Notes under the pieces: generated by a model
Database searches by the model: none
The model's input: only the letters and a program-made list of their open reading frames with translations
Told to the model about the DNA's origin: nothing
Assembly: GCF_000327385.1 (NCBI RefSeq)
Contig: NW_008709716.1
Coordinates: 1,329,297 to 1,393,296, forward strand
Length of the DNA: 64,000 nt
Origin: Lottia gigantea
Taxonomy: Eukaryota; Mollusca; Gastropoda; Lottiidae
Reading direction: 5' to 3'
Made by a program: the position numbers and the translations under genes
Shown: positions 1 to 15,200 of the stretch, piece by piece
How positions within the stretch are numbered: position 1 is the stretch's first letter
How the letters are laid out: each line of letters begins with the position of its first letter

Positions 1-7
1 TGTAGAT

Positions 8-200
8 CAGGGGTTTTAAACCTTTTTCTTTCTTTTACCTCTTTCAGGGTCCTTGGTCTACCTCTCTAAAAACTTTACTTATTCATGATTTTCTTTTAGT
101 ATTACCTGCAATCATTTTCATGTCAAAGAATATATCCTGACTGATTAGAACAACAGTTGTCCAAAGTATATCATAATTACCCCAAGGTTGAACACCCCTG
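8..200. mobile_element. hAT-like MITE
   Basis: The left end CAGGGGTTTTAAACCTT and the right end AAGGTTGAACACCCCTG are imperfect inverted repeats starting CAGGGG, typical of hAT elements. Flanks TGTAGAT (the window edge cuts the first base) and CTGTAAAC could be a diverged 8-bp target duplication. There is no coding capacity. It lies beyond the 3' end of FANCD2. Confidence 0.55.
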
Positions 201-848
201 CTGTAAACATATTCTACTCTCTTTATAATTATATCACATGTCTGTAATTATAATTCAGATAGTTGCCTAGCATTACAAAATCTAAATTGCCAAAAATCCA
301 TCCAAATGCCACCAGCTTTAGGTAAATTTGAACAGAGGAACAGAAAATTCGAAGATAATATATATGGAAAACGAAATACTTGACCAATCAAAACATGTAT
401 AGCCAGGATAGTGATGATCAGTTAGCTTGCAAACAGGAGGCCATATGCATTTGCAACTCTTGAGAGCTATATTTGTCTAAAAATACTACTGATATAATTA
501 TCAGACAACATTCTGTTTTATTTAAAATATTTCACTACAAGATGCATCTTCATGGTTTTTTCTGTTATCAGTTTCATCCATTTCCTACAATTAGATCAAT
601 ATGTTCATATAATTTTGATCTTAAAATCAATTTCTTTCTTACTGATATATATTCATGGAACTAAACCATTTTATCAAGAATGAAATAGTGCAAATTAACA
701 GAGATCACCACTGTATATTCTTTTCAGTAATTACAATGGGTTATATTCATACTTTCTGAATGATTATTCATAGAACTGGAGAACACTGACTGAACTCTTA
801 CAATCATACAACCATATAATATGCTCTCTTATCCCTAGTATGCTAAAA
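201..848. other. FANCD2 3' flank, no recognised gene
   Basis: AT-rich sequence holding the probable FANCD2 3'UTR. The short ORFs here show no homology I recognise and no splice context. Confidence 0.5.
517..522 (-). terminator. candidate poly(A) signal of FANCD2
   Basis: AATAAA on the minus strand about 330 nt beyond the FANCD2 stop codon. AT-rich sequence makes chance matches common, so this is only a candidate. Confidence 0.35.
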
Positions 849-3800
849 TCAGAAAGGAATACTGACCACTTCACTTTCATCATCATCTTCATCAGGAACA
901 TCATCTGCTTCTTCATCACTTCCCTTCCCTTGACCACCACCATCACTGGCTGAACTATGTTCTGATACTTGTGATAATATTTCACATCCCTTTGCAATAT
1001 AAAAGATATGTTAAAATTTCTTCAAATCAACCTTATTAAAGTTATCAATGCTCATTGAACCAGCTTAATGTCAAATCTTAAGCCTTGGCAATTCTATTCC
1101 CTTTTAATAGCCCATAGATCCTTCTCACTCCTTGTTTTTAAGATCCTGAAAGTGAGGTTCAAAATGCAAATTACGTCATCCCTTATGAATGAATACTTTG
1201 TGGTGTCACTAAACACCCTGTTAAATTTTAAGATCAACAGCAAGAAAAGGGGCTTATTTCCCAGAAATCTGTAAAGGTAAAATTCATCTGAAAGTATATT
1301 TAAGTAGCTTAATCAATTCCAAATTTAATGATAAAAAATATTATTAGTTTTGAGCTAGTGGGATTGGAGAAAGAGGCTTTAAGGACGTTTGATGCATGAA
1401 TAAGATCTATACTCTATACACATGCTTACTTGTAAATCTCGATTTTTCAAATTTCCCATCCAGAAAGCTTCAGGACATTTATTGACTGTTAACATTAACA
1501 TAACTCTGTATACAAAGGCTTCTAAGGCTTTCTTTAACAATGGTACTTGATTGGTTAAAGAAATATCTTTAATGATCTTGCAAAGAAAAAAAGAATGATT
1601 CAGTGAAATATTTATGAAAAATGAAAAAGAACTCTCACAGCCTGACCCTATTTTTTGGAGGCAACCACTCATCTGGGCATCAGAAATTGGTCATAGAAGA
1701 AATTATTACAAATTGTGAGCTAATTTCTAGTGGCCCAGATTTTTATCTTACAGACTACCCATCTTAAACATAATTTGATAAAACCAACCTTTGTATGCCC
1801 ACATAAATGATGTAATGTTCTTGTACTAAGTTGAAATGTCTTTAATATACTTTGAACATCTTCTCTATGGAATCTAAACATACTATCTAATAATGGCATA
1901 GCTTGTCTATAGAAAACTTCAACAAACTGGCGTCCATACTGAAAAAATAACACGTGTAAAATAAGATCAAACATAGTAACAGAGTATTATTCCAGCCCAG
2001 AAATAATATAATAAATAATAATAATATAAATCCAATCTAATCATTTCAGGTATCAGCTTTGATCTTAAAAGGATTGTAAAGAAGTGTTAAAAACTTACTT
2101 TCAATACTGTACCTAGAATAGCACGACCATCAAATACTTTTAATAAATTGACTAAAACATGATGTATTCTAACAGCCATATTCCACTGTATCAATTTATC
2201 CATTTTACTCTAAAATATCAATACTTGACAGACATCTACATTCATTTCAAAATTTTAATCAAATCGGTAAAAAACGTAATAAAGTTTAATTCACAATATA
2301 CAAGAAATATATCCACGTTTGTCGATCAAGCCTCAATTTTCTATCATTATATCAATAAATTAGTTTAAAATCACCTGTTTAGTATCTGTTTGTTTATAAG
2401 GACTAATAGACTTGATACTATCTATTAACTGATTAAAAATTACACGAAAATATACTGCAAACGAATTCCTGAAAATACAGATATATACAAGTATTAATAC
2501 ATTCAACATCAAGAGTTATCAATAATAATTAAATAAACATTTGTAGAGCGCCTAAATCCACATCACACAGGGACATGCTCAAAGCGCTTAGAATCACCAT
2601 GTACAATACTTATGAGTTTTACAACACGTCTAATGGTAGCGTTGAAATAGATGAGTCTAATCGAGATTTGAAAGTTTGTAATGATGGTGATATTTTAAGT
2701 TTGTTAGGGAGACTATTCCATAATATAGCAGATTGGTATTGAAAGGATCAACCACCGATGGTTTTCAAATTATAGATTGGAACATCCAGTCGGCATTGAT
2801 CTTGAGATCGCAAACATCTTGGTGGAACATAAGCTGATACGAGGTTCTGTAGGGATGACGGCGCAGATTTATATAAGGCTTGATAAAGATAGTACTTTAA
2901 ATTCGATTCTCTCATTGACTTTGAGCCAACTGGTGATATTTGGGTTTGTAGCTTTGTAGACCTGTTTGTTGGGAATACCAGCAAGGACACTATTACAGTA
3001 GTCGATTCTAGATAGCACAAGGCAACGGACTAAGGTTGAAGCAGCATCTTCAGTAATCAGATGGCGTATGGCACCAATCTTTCTGAGATAAAGTTTTACA
3101 GATAAAATTTACGTAGGTTTCCATTGACAGATTGGACTCAAAATACACACCAAGATTCTTTAAAGTAGTGGAGAAATTAATTATTGACTGATCAATTGTT
3201 AGAGTAGAAATTGCACATTTGGTAAGTCTGGAAGCTGGAGCAATGAGCATTGCCTCTGTTTTGTCAGAGTTCAGTTTTAACATTTTGTTGGTCATGCATA
3301 ACCCGATATTAGCAATGCAGGATTCTAGGTTCCTACAAGATGACAGTTCATGATCAGTTTCTGGTTTAAAAGAGTTCATCAGCTGCGTGTCGTCTGCATA
3401 CAAGTGGTGTTTGATGCCGAGCTTATCTATCAGACTGTCGCGTGGCTTGGTATATAAACAAAACAGCATGGGTCCAAGCACTGAACCTTGAGGTACGCCA
3501 CATGATAATGTCGCACTAAGAGAAAAAGATTTATTAACGATGACACTCTGTGTTCTATCAGTGAGATATGAGTAGCACCATCTCAGAACAGCACCACTAA
3601 TTCCATAGTCAGATTCTAGATGTCCAATGAATTTCCTATGATCTATTGTGTCGAATGTGGCCGACGAATCGAGGAGCACAAGAGTTGATACATCACCACT
3701 ATCAACGGATGACTTTAAAGTGTCAAGAACATGAATAAGAGCAGTCTCGGTACTATGAGATGTCCTATATGCTGACTGAAATCTATGCAGAAGATTATTT

Positions 3801-6261
3801 CGTTCAAGATGTTCCAAAAGTTGAGACTTTACCACTTTTTCCAGAATTTTTGATATAAATGTTAAGTTAGATACAGGCCTATAGTTTTTCATGACTTCTG
3901 GATCTAATGAGGTTTTCTTCAGAAGAGGTTTTATTACTGCAGCTTTAAAACAAGTGGGAACGACTCCAGATTTTAAACTAGTATTGATGATTTTCGTTAA
4001 TATTGGTAAGAGCGAATCGACTATTTTGAACAAAAACAGGGTTAAAAATCATATACATGTAACTACATGTTTTATGCAAATTAGTTGAAAACAAAAGGAG
4101 CTTTTGTAGTTACACTGTTCAAGATTATGTGGGTTAAAATGTGAAATCTGCTTTTTCAGCAATTTGCACGGCTATTTTCGCAAATTGATTATACATTTAT
4201 AGTCTTAAGATATATTATACAAGAACTGCACCAAACCACATAATCCCTTCTTCACTGGGATGCATCCAGCCTTCAATCAAAGGAAATGTGGTGAGCTGCA
4301 TGCCCTCAGAGAAAACGCCTCCTAATTTTTCTTTTTTTTGGGTCTGCACTGTAGATTCTAGATTGATAGTAAAGGACTCTTCGCATCTAGTCCATAAATT
4401 TATCCCTTGGTTAACAAAAAAATACATGACGATAATATTATAATTTGAATATATGTTTACCTTGTTAATGATGGAAAAGTATTAGAAGAACCATTTTTAT
4501 CTGCATCTATTAACTCTGGTATACCTTTAGTTGTTAATGTTTCTATGGCTGATAACTGCTCCTCTGAATGTACTATGTATGTTCTGAAATTCATCAAAAA
4601 AATAAGTTAGACTAAACATACCTCAAAATAAAGATAGCTTGCCAGGCAAGGTAACATACGCCCACTGGCAGCTGTCAGGAATGATAAAACAGTCATTAGT
4701 GATTAAAGTATGGATTTTCTCATATTAAAGGAATTTTAATAGTTTGAATTCATTTTTATATATATATTTACTGCCAGTTATTTATGCTGAGAAATTCCAC
4801 CAAATTTTAAAAAATCAATATCAATAACCCAAATACATCAAATTATCGCATCAATATATATGATCACACAAAATTTAATTAAAATCAGTTGAAAACTGTA
4901 GTCTCTATTGTGTTCACAAGAAATGGCAATCTACGTCCACATTTCCATGTGGGCGCATGAAAATCCAGTCTAAAAACCAATAACAAAATTCTGCGCCCTG
5001 ATATATGATTTAATTTTTATTGAAAAAGAGTTACCTGAAAGAAATCCAACCTTCTTAAAAACCCTTTTTCTGTCTGACAATTGATGTGTGTTTTTATGTA
5101 TTTACCTGATAACTATTTGTAATAATTCATTATGTTTCTGTCCTTTCTCTCTTTCCCCATCCACTGTTCTCCATTCTCTTTTTAATAAATCACAGGCTAG
5201 AGTAGCTGTAATAATAAAATACTAGATTGGTCTTTATTTTAACATACTAAGATGCATGCCTTTATTACTCAAGTTATTTTAACTGCAGGAAGTGTTGATA
5301 TATCCACAATTACTGGAAGAAAGTTCTTACAAATATATTTAACTAGCACCTTAGCTTCATAATAAATATGAATTTAAATTGAAAAAGAACAGTAAATACC
5401 TATTTTTTGTTGTAACTCTGTATTTTCATATTTCTTAGCAATGACTATTAATACTTTAATTAATAAAACACCGCTTTCTAAATTTAATATAGTATTTGAG
5501 AAATTCTGTAGATACTTGAAGCTTCCCCTGTAAAACACGAATTCTCACTTTAGAAAGGGAGGACGTGCATACTTCTCAATTTCATTTATACTCAAGCAGT
5601 GGACAATATATTTATAGTGGCATACAGATCAGTTTAATAAACAGAGACTATAATTTATTCACTAGTTCAACTCAAGTTATGGTATATACGTGATATAACT
5701 TACCTAATCAATTCTTGAAATGTAGACTGAGTTCGAGTCGAATCACCCGTCTTTATTCTACTAATTAAAACTTGTAAACTCTGTTTTAATATATCATTAT
5801 TACAATGCATTAAAAATCCATTCCTGAAACATTATAAGGATGTAAGAAATAGTTACTCATAAAACAAAAGTCAACAATGTAATTGGTTTACTGCCCAATG
5901 GAATCTGGTTTGAAGTCAACTATCAAAGGGAAGCTAAAAGCAAGCTCTAAGAGATACAACTAAACTCTAGTAGTATAAATTGCTCTATATTACATATCAT
6001 ACATATTGTTTAAAATACAGTGGGACATTTTTTTATTAACATTGTTAATATTAGAGCTCTCACCATATTTTAAAACAAGAATTTATACACTAAAAAAATT
6101 GATCTTACCAACTAAATACAGATAAAAAACATTGTAATAAATGTTTAAATATACACATCATGTATTTTGATTCATCTGTTGACATATTAATACTATCTAT
6201 CACTCCATCATTGTCTTCTACCTCTTTCTGAAGTAAAATTTCTATTGGAATATTTTTTGTA
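849..6261 (-). CDS. FANCD2: FANCD2 exons 31-40 and acidic C-terminus
   Basis: Exons: 6109-6261, 5704-5823, 5400-5527, 5106-5205, 4461-4583, 2375-2468, 2099-2209, 1789-1938, 1430-1576, 849-989. The best-conserved block is [20 protein letters not shown] followed by HHLCGHTK, then [16 protein letters not shown] and [14 protein letters not shown], nearly identical to human. The last exon is acidic ([17 protein letters not shown]) and ends VVSIPF, like the human acidic tail. Exon 31 needs two carried-over bases, but exon 30 ends in phase 0, so a small exon of 3n+2 nt between 6262 and 6635 is probably missing from my model. A donor-like GTCAGT near the end of exon 40 could give another C-terminus. 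Confidence 0.9.
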
Positions 6262-9200
6262 CTATATCAAGTCTTTCTTGATTTTATCAGCAGTGGATGT
6301 TCCATATTTTGGACTACCCCTTATATTTGGCAATAAGTTCTGCCCTTAAAAAATGTTCCAACAACACAGAATTTGAAATTCATTTAAGAAGAGATATCAG
6401 GCATGCTGTTGCTCAGATCATTGAAAGGTATAATATGCTTGATTACATTGAACAAATAATGGTCATGGGTTCTGCCAAGTCCAGATGACAAAACATGTGA
6501 TATCTTTTGTAAATATTGGATGTTTAATGTTATCTTTTAAAAGCTAATATTTCAAAAAATCTATCAGTCACAAAATTAACTGCATCAATAGACTTGGTTA
6601 AAAGGGTTCTTTCCCCCTGAAGAGTTAAGAAATACCTGGAAATATGAACTAATCTTCTCCAAATGATCACATAATGATGGTAATAATGATATTATATTTG
6701 CTATTATTTCATTAGATGATAGTTGATCTAGGTGAGAATATCCAATATTTTTATCAACTTTAGTCTAAAATCAGAATAAAAATAAACAATGATCTCAAAA
6801 TCTACTTACTTACTACAGTTAACATCATTATCATTATAAACTTTTAAAAACATACATGCACATCAAAGCTATTTCTTATATATATTTTGGTTAGATTATA
6901 TAATTTCATTGTGTTCATTGTATACAGTGAATCTTTAAGAAAATTGCTGAAATATCAAAGTTTTTAGCACACTACAGTAACATCTGATCTTACTTTGAGA
7001 AATGTACGTCGTTTATTGGTTGTAGATAATAATGAGTGTGATAATTTCTGTACTAAATCTTCTAATAAAAAATTCAACTGTGCTGGTTGTAATTTTAACT
7101 CTTCTGTTAACTATAATAATTACCAATTATTCTAGATCATCTCAATCAATACAAAAACATTATCATCAATATTTTAATATAGCATGGTTCCATGATAAAA
7201 AGTCTAATAGTTACAGTGATAACATTTCAAGACTAGAAGTACAATGAATATAATGATATATATCTCAAGGAAGGATATCTAAAAATATTCTCATTTTTAA
7301 TTCTTATAGGTTTAATCTTCTATTTCAGTATCTAAAGAGTTGAAGGTGATCAGAATAAATCTAATCTACCATTACCTTTGTATTTTGTTGAGAATCTAGA
7401 GCTGATTTAGTAATTAAACTAGTTGTTAACATGGTAAAAACATGGATATCTAATTCTCTATAATATATAATTAGGATCTTTTTCCAGGTATAATATTTTG
7501 AAGATTTGTGCACTATATATTTAACTTTCTATTAAGGCACAGATTTAAACAGATTAAGATCTGGCATATTTAAATAACATAAAATATTGATAATATGACT
7601 TATTTGTAAGTATATCAATAGACAGAGTAAAAGTTCTATCATTACCTAAAATATTTTGTGTAAGATGACAATGATACAACTGCTTTATTCTTGTTTTCTT
7701 TGTTATCTTTTACCTGAGACTCTATTACAGATTCATTCAACTATAAAAATAGTAAGTATGTTAAAAAAAAATGGAACACATTTTTATGGTATACTACTCC
7801 TTAGTACGTTTGAACAATTTGTATTGTTCTCTTCAGGTGAAAATTACCCCTAAATGTAAGTAAGTATGATATTCAACTTTTAATTTATTATAGCATGGAT
7901 TTGTTACAACTATCAGAATACTCTGTAGTTTTAATACTGAGAACTAAAAAATCAGTCAGAATACAAAATTATTCTCACTTTTTCACTTTGAGTTGAGCCT
8001 CTACTTGTTTCATCTGAATCATCTAGATTAACTTTATCACCTTTCTTTCTGCAAATATAAACAAATTAATCTTAGCCGAGTTCTTATAAGAAATCTATGA
8101 GGTCAAGTGAAAATCAACACATTACAAACATCTTAGAAGAAATGTGTGATATATTGAAGTTTTATACAAAACTCTAGTGGCAATTGATTAGTAAATTAAC
8201 AATGATTTGTACTAACTTCTTGCCCTGTTTTTTAGTAGATTTTTTACTCTCCTTAAATGTTGATGCTGTTGAGGTATTCTGTGGTTTATCTTCCAAATCA
8301 AAATTAGCCAAAGGTGGAATATAGTTTGTTGTTTCTACAGTATACAATAATACAAGGATAATTTGTTATAAAACCCTTGCTGGCAACAGTATTGAAAGAT
8401 GACACAAAGTTCAGAAGGTATACAAGTATGCTTAATTACATAATTTAATTGGCAATATTTAATCATTTCCATATTGTTAATTTTTCATCATGTTAATGGA
8501 TATAATAATGGAAGATATTCACCTTAAAATATCAACTTACCAGCTAAACATTTCTCTAATAATCTTTGACTATCAGTAATATTTATCAATCTACAGATCA
8601 CTTTTCCTTTCATTTCAGCATCAGTTTGAGTTGCGAAACCATTCACCATCTAAATATACATAAAGCCATTATGAGTAAACTTGGTTTTCAACCATTTTGC
8701 ACTTTCCCTAAAGCTGAATTCACCACATGAAAATCTCGGTCATTTTAATATGATTTGCCATTTGATTGTAATATTGTGACTTGTAGCCCTAAACAACCAG
8801 AGTATGACGCTTCACCTGAACCATATGACAATTTGAACATGGCAAATAACAGAGCAAATATAGCCATCCTAATATACCCTGACATATTGCAGAGATCTCA
8901 GGGTAATTAAAGAATGTAAGAGAAATTTACAATTTACATGCCTGATCTTACCTCAATAAACCAATTAATTTCATAAAATAATGTAGTACAAATAATTTCC
9001 TTTTCTTTCTGTGATAATGAGGAGATTTTATCTATGACATCTCTCTTCACAGTATATATTGGACAACCTATAATAGTACATTAAACTTTACTATTGTCAT
9101 ATTAGACAATGATACATCCACTTTAGTATTTGGTTAGTAAACAAAAACAAAGCTAACCTATTAAGGCATCTATTCCTTCTAAATTACCATCTTGCTGTTT

Positions 9201-12200
9201 ATATTCACATATCTGAACTAAACGAAAATGTGGTGATAGACATAAAGGTTGTGGTGATCTGTAAGAATAAGTAAAGAAGACTTCTATTAGAGTCGCATTG
9301 AAATATGGATGGAAATTTTATACCTTGAATTGGCATCACTATCACACTAGTATTAATACAATGATACACTTTTCTTAGTAATGCTATTTAGAATGAATGA
9401 AATCTATTACTTTTTTTGTTGTCTAACCTATAAATAATAAATTGAAGACTTTATTTACTAATGCAATTATGTAAATAATGAAAATATCGCTATTACCTAG
9501 GTTGTTTTGGTAGTGTAGATTTTTTACGGTCACTAGTATGTATTATTAATGGTAATAAATCAATGGCTATAGCACTCTCTTCTTCATCATTCAAACCAAA
9601 ACTTAACTCCAGCGGTACTAACCAATCTCTGCATTAAAACAACATAAGATTCATATAGTTCAGAATACCAGAATGTACAAATGCACAGTCTGAAATCGAA
9701 AAAGAGTAGCCTAATGCAACTTACTTGGCATAATTTCTTCATTGCATACTATAGTCATTGCCCGTCTTCATTAGACCAATTAGACTCCATTCACATCATT
9801 TCATTTAATAGTAGATCAAAACCCAGCACAGTCATTATCAACTAACGTACATATCAGATACATATTTTAAAAGATATAAATAAAATTTGTCCTTACTTGT
9901 CTAACTTTCCTTCTTCAATATCAACAACAAAATCATCTTGAAAGTCACTAGTAACATTTTCTGATATCCAATTCTATAATAATAAGAATATTTATAGCTC
10001 TATAATAAGAATATTTATAGCTCTATAATAAGAATATTTATAGCTCTATAATAAGAATATTTATAGCTCTATAATAACAATATTTATAGCTCTATAATAA
10101 TAACAATATTTATAGCTCTATAATAATAACAATATTTATAGTTCTTTAATATTAACAATCTTTATAGGTCTATATTAATAACAATATTTATAGGTCTATA
10201 ATAATAACAATATTTAGAGTTCTATAATAATAACAATATTTATAGCTCTATAATAACAATATTTACAGTTCTATAATAATACCAATATCTACATTTCAAT
10301 AATAATAACACTATCTACATTTCAATAATAATACCAATATCTACATTTCAATAATAATACCAATATCTACATTTCAATAATAATAACACTATCTACATTT
10401 CAATAATAATACCAATATCTACATTTCAATAATAATAACACTATCTACATTTCAATAATAATACCAATATCTACATTTCAATAATAATACCAATATCTAC
10501 ATTTCAATAATAATACCAATATCTACATTTCAATAATAATAACACTATCTACATTTCAATAATAATAACACTATCTACATTTCAATAATAATAACACTAT
10601 CTACATTTCAATAATAATACCAATATCTACATTTCAATAATAATAACAATATCTACATTTCAATAATAATAACACTATCTACATTTCAATAATAATAACA
10701 CTATCTACATTTCAATAATAATAACACTATCTACATTTCCATTATAATTTGCATTTTCCATTAATAACAATATCTATATTTCCATAACAATATGAAATCA
10801 ATATTTACAGACCAAGCTAACAGATTTGATTATATCATCTTTTCTAATTAATGTTTTTAGTTGTCAAGAAGTTAAAAGAAGTGGAATATGTGTTGTTTAC
10901 AGTATGATTATGAATAATTATCAGATATTTATGTAGTTAACAATACAGTTAACACTAGTCAAATTGACAGTAGAAATGGAACAATAACAAAAGGTACTAA
11001 CATTACCTCTATATTGGTTGCTAGTCGACCTTTATTAATAACAGAAGACAATTCATCCATAAATAAAGCTGATGATTGAGGATTATTAGAACAACTATTT
11101 CTTACTAGCTGTAATAAACTTATAACTTGTCTAAATATATCATCTTCTAATTCTTCCGTATCATTTCTTTAAAATAAAACATATCTTATCTAATATCATA
11201 TCTACTATATAATAGTCCTCATAATGAATTATATTCAATAGCTGTTTAAATAATCCAGATTAAATGAAATAAATATTCATTGCGACTTTTTATAGCTATC
11301 CTATAACCACAATGTAACAGTGACTGACTGAATCACCAAATTTAAATAAGAATATAGGACTGTTGGATCAAAGGTTTGTGGTCATGTCTCTTTCTCTGAT
11401 CAACATAATTACTGTCTATATAGGTGTTTTCATCAGAACAAATGTCAGTAATTTATAAAGTCTTACTTTGATACAGCCATACTTTTAACAATCATAATAG
11501 CACCAATAACACCCATACGTTTATACCTAAAATACCCATCATAATTACATATAATACATCATGTCAGAGGAGTAGGTAGCAATGTTTAAAATACAAGATA
11601 ATATATAATAGTCCAGTTTATTCAAATAAAACAGCAGCTTTTTTACATACTAAGTACTTACTTTGGATTGCTACTAGATAGCTGTTTTCTTATTATAATA
11701 TGTAAATCATCCTGAAACAAAGAATTTACTTTTATTTCCCTTTATATTTTACATAGACTAGTAACGATACCCAACTAAAATAATTATTTACATTTACACG
11801 AAGTTACAAAAAAATAAGACAATTGTTTCAAAGGAATCTAGGACTGCTGTAGGAGTGTAGGTGAAAAACATGATTATGCAGGCAAAGTTGAATTATGGTC
11901 TCCTTTTACGGAGCATAACAATAAAAAATTTAAAAAACATAGTACCTGTATCATGCCACCTTCATCAGTATCATAAAAAGCTAAACGACTTAACATAGAA
12001 TATAACTGTCTTATCTGACATACTGATAGATTATCTAAATAATCTAAAACACCCTGAAACATAATATCTACATAACAAATAGCTAACATAACATGAAACT
12101 TTTGACTGGGTCAAGTTTTGCTACTGATTTGTAAAAACAGGAATTATCCAGTTAGTGTGTGTTATTGCGATGTTGAAATAACAATCTGTTTTAGAGTTAT

Positions 12201-15200
12201 AATATTAATCTATTTACACTGTCATTTACATTGTAAAACAAATAAACTTCAGTTTGATTATTATCAATTCAAATATACACACCTTGACAAATATAGCAAA
12301 TGGTACCATAGCTTTCAGATTATTTTCTACTAAATCAACCAATATATGTAGTGAGGAATCCATTTCACTATCTAAACCACTTCCAATATGTGTTACCAAA
12401 CTACTAACAATTTCCTACAATGAAGATATTATCATAAATACTTTGTCAGCTCAAATGTTTTGTCAAGTTCGTAATCGCTCGACATTAAGAAGATGCAAAT
12501 TAGGGATACACTTCTACATAATTTCTATAATTTGTTTTGTAGATGTTAAATAACTGAGGTAACAGATTTGGTTGTTATTATGTATACAATATTATTGAAA
12601 GCACTAACCTGTTTACAGAAGGAATCAAAATAGAGAAAACAATGTTTATACAGTGAACATGCAAAGTAACTAACAACTGGTTCTGGTGATCTTAATAATA
12701 CTTCACATAATGATAGTATACTGGTAAAATAATCTCGCAAAATCTGTAATATAAATATACCGGTATTTCATTAGATGTGCTAATTCTATTAGGAAAATAT
12801 CTAGGTGTCACAAATGTATTAATAATTGCCAAAATAGTTTTTATTATGGCTTATTGGCCTTATAGCCAGGGCTTTTGATTATGTTTTTTGCCAATTGAGC
12901 ATTTTCTAATGACCTGTGCAATCTGATATCACAGACCGTGGCGATGATAAATTCATTCCAAGCAACTAGGTAAATTCCCAGGATCATTAATACATTTAAC
13001 ACTATACTGGTGAAAGACAAAGTTTGTCACAAATAAAATAAATTTTCTCTTAGAAAATTCAATACTTGATAGTATCATGGACTTTAATGAATTTTTTTCT
13101 TAGCTCTTCCGTTGAAATAACATGGCAAAACAGGCGGGTTGCCATTTTGAAACACGTACGCAGATACCAGGATACCAGCGAAACTGATGAGGTCAAACAG
13201 AGATCAAAAGACGAACACGAACAAGAATGCATTTAAAGAAATAAAACAAGCACAAGAATGTTTTTTTTCTCATTTTTTTGGTTTATCCGGAAAAGAAAAC
13301 ATTCTGCAATCCATTTTCATTTACAGAATTCCGTAAGTCTTGCATCTCTGATCTTTGCCCAAAAACAAATTCAACATGTACATTTAAATATAAAGGCTAC
13401 TAACTTACTTGAGAATAAGATGAAAATGAAGACTGTAAGAAATTCTCAGAGAAACATCCAGATCTAATTTTATTTCTAAATAAACTTTCTACTGTTTTCT
13501 TTCTACTGGTATTATATAATATTAATAATACAAATAAATCTAATACTTTCTGTTCTCCTGCTGCTTTAACATTGTCTATAGCCTGAAATATATATCACAG
13601 ATACTCTTCTACAATAATTACTAAGCTAAGCAGTTTATAACACAAATAATCAACTTTGCATGTATACCCAACCCCGTTTAAGCCATGATGAAAAGGATAG
13701 CTTGCCAGGCAAGGTTACATACGCCCACTGGCAGCTGTCAGAAATAATAAAACTGTCTTTAGTAACTCAAGTATGAATTTCCTCATATTGAAGAAATTTT
13801 AATAGTTTGAATTCAATTATATATATATATGCCAATTATTTATGCTGATAAATTCCACCAAATTGTTAAAAATCAACAATTTAACAATCGTTAAACCCAA
13901 ATACATCAAATAATCACATCAATACAAATGATCACACCGAATTTCATTAAAATCAGTTGAAAGCTGGAGTATCTTTTGTATAAACAAACAAATTTTGACG
14001 AGTTTTTTCCTAAGTCAAGGGCAATAACTCAAAAACTGTTCATCAAAAGATCGTCAATTTCGAACTGGACCAAAATCTCAACAATACAAATGATCACACC
14101 AAATTTCAGTTGAAAACTGTAGTCTCTATTGTGTTCACATGAAGTGTTGACAGACCGACGGCAATATACGTCCACATTTCCATATAAAAAATTGTAAGAA
14201 ACATCCCAACATTACCTGGAAAGAGACATTACTGACAGCAAATAAATACAGGTAATTTGATAAAAGTTTTAAAAAGCAAATAAAATCTGTTACCTTTATA
14301 AATGCTTCAGCTACAGTCCTTTGAAAATGAATTCCTGATTTGATGGCATCTAATGTAAGAGTTTCACAATCTTTTTCACTGGTTCTTGACCTGGTTAACA
14401 AATCATATGGATATTGTAATATATAGGGTAGGGGGGGGGGGGGACGATTATGAACACATAACAACAAGCCTTGAACAGCAAGTGCAGCACCAATGGGATA
14501 CAAAGATTCAAGAATAAAGAATGAGATGATGACAGAAATATTTAATCACAAATTTACACTAGTAATAATCCATTGTAACGCTTAAAAGTTAGGCCAAGCG
14601 TACTGACATCTAGATCCACGTCAGTTTTGTTTACATTTTAGTTCATTCAACGTAGACCATCATTTCACTTCCTTGTTCAAGTTATTCCACTAAATCACAG
14701 CATTGTTGTAAAATACATTTCATTGCCACATCAGGATCAATGTAGATTGATCTGAAGTCTGTAGGTTTTGTTCACTTTTCACACATTTTCATCAAAAGAA
14801 GCTAAAATTCGTCCAGAAATAATTCACGGTCCGCCATGTTGGATTTGACGTCGTCTGCATAAATCACTGACCTTGATTGTAAATGAGTCTTTCCATATTA
14901 AGCACTTACTTCATGTTGCGCTTTTGATAAAACTAAATCCATCATTGTCTCTTGTTTGTATTGCATTGAGGAATTGTTATTTCCGATATGATTTATTGCT
15001 GTAAAATGGATTAATTCGTTGACCTATTTATCTGTCGACATGGTCTCCTCCACTTCACTACAGTCACTAGGCTAGTAGTACACTACAGCACGTAGTAGAT
15101 CTAGGCCTCGGCTAGCTGGAAAACCGGGTCACAGAGTTGTTTAAAGGATGCCACTCTCACTTAAAATTATCCAACAATTAAAAATATTATCCTTAATCAA

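Noticed and set aside
764-997. Minus ORF with a Met- and Lys-rich protein
   Set aside because: Wrong frame over FANCD2 exon 40; the correct frame gives the acidic tail that matches human FANCD2.
6297-6488. Plus-strand 63-aa ORF in FANCD2 intron 30
   Set aside because: No recognised homology, no clear exon boundaries, and a similar coding look on the opposite strand nearby. Kept only as part of the intron note.
9974-10740. CRISPR-like regular repeats
   Set aside because: Direct 23-bp tandem units without unique spacers in a eukaryotic intron; an ordinary minisatellite.
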